Positions 62,618 through 64,000 of a DNA stretch of 64,000 nucleotides are shown piece after piece. This DNA comes from Kiritimatiellaeota bacterium B1221 (GTDB taxonomy: Bacteria > Verrucomicrobiota > Kiritimatiellia > SS1-B-03-39 > UBA6053). The stretch covers positions 1-64,000 of the forward strand of contig JARHXX010000006.1 in the NCBI GenBank assembly GCA_029269125.1. Reading direction: 5' to 3'. The stretch's first letter is position 1. Each line of letters opens with the position of its first letter. Under the pieces are notes generated by a model, which saw only the letters and a program-made list of their open reading frames with translations, was not told the DNA's origin and did not search any database. The position numbers and the translations under genes were made by a program.

Positions 62618-63496
62618 CTACAGCGCTTCCGCGCCGGAAATAATTTCAATTAATTCGGTGGTAATGGCAGCCTGACGCGCACGGTTGCGCAACAGGGTGT
62701 TTTCTTCAATCAAGTTCATGGCATTGGTGGTCGCATTGTCCATGGCGGTCATGCGGGCACCGTGTTCACCGGCAGTGTTTTCAAGCAAAGCATAAAATAC
62801 TTTGAAGGTCACCAGCCGGGGAACCAGGAAGGAAAGCAGCTGACCCATTTCAGGTTCAGCCAAAATATCGGCATCCGGACTGGCGGTTTCCAGTGCTTCT
62901 TCAGGTAAATCACTGGTGTCCAGCGGCAACAAAGAACGGATTTCCGGGATTTGGGACAGTGGACTCACAAACTCATTACAGAGCATGATCACCCGGTCAA
63001 ATCCTTCCTCCAAAAACGCTTTTTCAAGTCGCTTGGCTACCCGGGAGGCGGCTTTAGAATCGGGAGCGGCACTGGGAATATCTTCAAAGAATTTCCATAC
63101 CTTCACCCGTTTCTGGAAGTGATTAAATCCGCGGCGCCCAATGAAAGCAAATTCATACTCGATCCCATCGTCCTGATGCTCTTCGAGCATTTGTTCCGCA
63201 TGCCGGATCAGGTTGTTATTGAAACCTCCACAAAGACCTTTGTCGGATGAGAACATCACGACCAGCACTTTTTTCACTTCCTCCGCAGATTCCAGCAAAG
63301 GATGCATACTGCTGTCCACCTGACCGCCAATGCGGGCAATCAGTTGATTCACCTCGTGGGCAAAATCTTTTGCCTGACGCTGGGATTCCTGCGCCTTACG
63401 AAGCTTACTCGCGGAAACCATTTTCATGGTTTTCGTGATCTTACTCGTATTTTTTAGACTCGAGATTTTGCGGTTGTAATCTTTAATACTTGGCAT
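62618..63496 (-). CDS. atpG: ATP synthase F1 subunit gamma
   Basis: A 292-residue rotor-shaft subunit with N-terminal coiled helix (RKISSLKNTSKITKTMKMVSASKLRKAQ), middle SSDKGLCGGFNNNLI, and C-terminal coiled helix (ENTLLRNRARQAAITTELIEIISGAEAL). It is the standard second gene after atpA. It lies 38 bp downstream of atpA and 23 bp upstream of atpD. Confidence 0.97.
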   Translation of the reverse strand: MPSIKDYNRKISSLKNTSKITKTMKMVSASKLRKAQESQRQAKDFAHEVNQLIARIGGQVDSSMHPLLESAEEVKKVLVVMFSSDKGLCGGFNNNLIRHAEQMLEEHQDDGIEYEFAFIGRRGFNHFQKRVKVWKFFEDIPSAAPDSKAASRVAKRLEKAFLEEGFDRVIMLCNEFVSPLSQIPEIRSLLPLDTSDLPEEALETASPDADILAEPEMGQLLSFLVPRLVTFKVFYALLENTAGEHGARMTAMDNATTNAMNLIEENTLLRNRARQAAITTELIEIISGAEAL

Positions 63497-63534
63497 GTGA
63501 ACTACATCAGGTGGGTTTCGATTTTTTCAAAAAT

Positions 63535-64000
63535 TCAGCTGCGTGATTTTTTGAATTCCTCGATCAGGTTCTTGAGTTTCTCTTCCAAGTCGTCGGTCAA
63601 CGCTTTCTCTTTTTCCAACTCACGGGCAAAGTCCGCGTAGGTGGAATCCAAGGCGTCATTGAGTTCGTAACCGAACGCAATCACATCCTCAACCGCGATA
63701 TCATCGAGCATTCCGCGGGTTCCGGCGTAGATCATGACAATTTGTTTGACCACGTTCAACGGTTCGTGAACGCCCTGTTTGATGACCTGCATCAAACGCT
63801 GTCCCCGTTCCAGTTGTTTACGGGTACCGGCATCCAAATCGGAGGCAAACTGGGAAAAAGCTGCGAGTTCGCGATATTGCGCCAGGTCGAGACGCAAGGT
63901 GCCGGCCACTTTCTTCATCGCTTTGATCTGGGCGTCACCCCCTACCCGGGAAACAGAGATCCCCGGGTTAATCGCAGGACGCTGTCCGGAGTTGAACAAA
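63535..64000 (-). CDS. atpA: ATP synthase F1 subunit alpha, C-terminal part (cut by the window edge)
   Basis: The visible 154 residues begin within [20 protein letters not shown], which belongs to the nucleotide-binding domain, and continue through the helical C-terminal domain ([24 protein letters not shown]). About 350 N-terminal residues lie beyond base 64000. It is the non-catalytic nucleotide-binding subunit. Confidence 0.97.
   Translation of the reverse strand, partial: LFNSGQRPAINPGISVSRVGGDAQIKAMKKVAGTLRLDLAQYRELAAFSQFASDLDAGTRKQLERGQRLMQVIKQGVHEPLNVVKQIVMIYAGTRGMLDDIAVEDVIAFGYELNDALDSTYADFARELEKEKALTDDLEEKLKNLIEEFKKSRS

Overview
The window looks like a chromosomal piece of a Verrucomicrobiota bacterium, most probably near the Opitutales/Puniceicoccales (class by inference; other Planctomycetes-Verrucomicrobia-Chlamydiae lineages are possible). 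The reasons are three PEP-CTERM proteins, a prepilin with an H-X9-DG C-terminus, an SHD1-domain protein, many Gfo/Idh/MocA dehydrogenases, DUF6787 and DUF6435 proteins, and a dense set of glycoside hydrolases next to ordinary housekeeping genes. No insertion sequence, intact integrase, CRISPR array or rRNA gene was seen.

Layout. 1-378: a 39-bp tandem array facing a 15-16-bp array of opposite orientation. 458-9380: FAD oxidoreductase, polyprenyl diphosphate synthase, free-standing E2-type acyltransferase, nucleosidase, membrane protein, HAD phosphatase, SUI1/YciH factor and a beta-helix lipoprotein. 9571-40499: a sugar-catabolism block of about 31 kb bounded by near-identical copies of the 3' end of tRNA-Leu(TAA), the intact tRNA lying at the right end. 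This is the geometry of a tRNA-integrated island, although no intact integrase is visible. It holds a five-gene operon (C-N hydrolase, two Gfo/Idh, zinc-less MDR dehydrogenase, enolase-superfamily dehydratase), nagBA, a GH36-like enzyme, a GntR-LacI hybrid regulator, peptidases, a giant GH2-like protein, a clan GH-A hydrolase, LamG proteins, a third Gfo/Idh, a GH63/trehalase-like enzyme, an SGNH hydrolase and two LamG/PEP-CTERM paralogs. Gene decay appears between 39.1 and 40.4 kb.

A CTATAG-centred motif occurs upstream of at least nine genes or operons of this block, with the best palindrome in front of the GntR-LacI gene itself. The simplest reading is one local regulon that turns on extracellular depolymerases and intracellular amino-sugar/sugar-acid catabolism together. 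No sugar transporter is encoded in the block, so uptake must be elsewhere.

40.6-57.2 kb is mostly core: rsmI, a TPR lipoprotein, manA, a CPA2 antiporter with an EIIA-like tail, an SNase-like nuclease, a divergent rhaA/AraC pair, tRNA-Ser(GGA), a glycosyltransferase preceded by a coupled 31-codon ORF, cysK, metX, a DUF6435/DUF2071 overlapping pair, hisI and a YiiX-like hydrolase. 58.0-58.6 kb holds a decayed divergent permease/arsR pair. The right end is a YdeI-like gene, a third PEP-CTERM protein, and the end of an ATP synthase operon (atpA partial, atpG, atpD, atpC, DUF6787), all on the minus strand.
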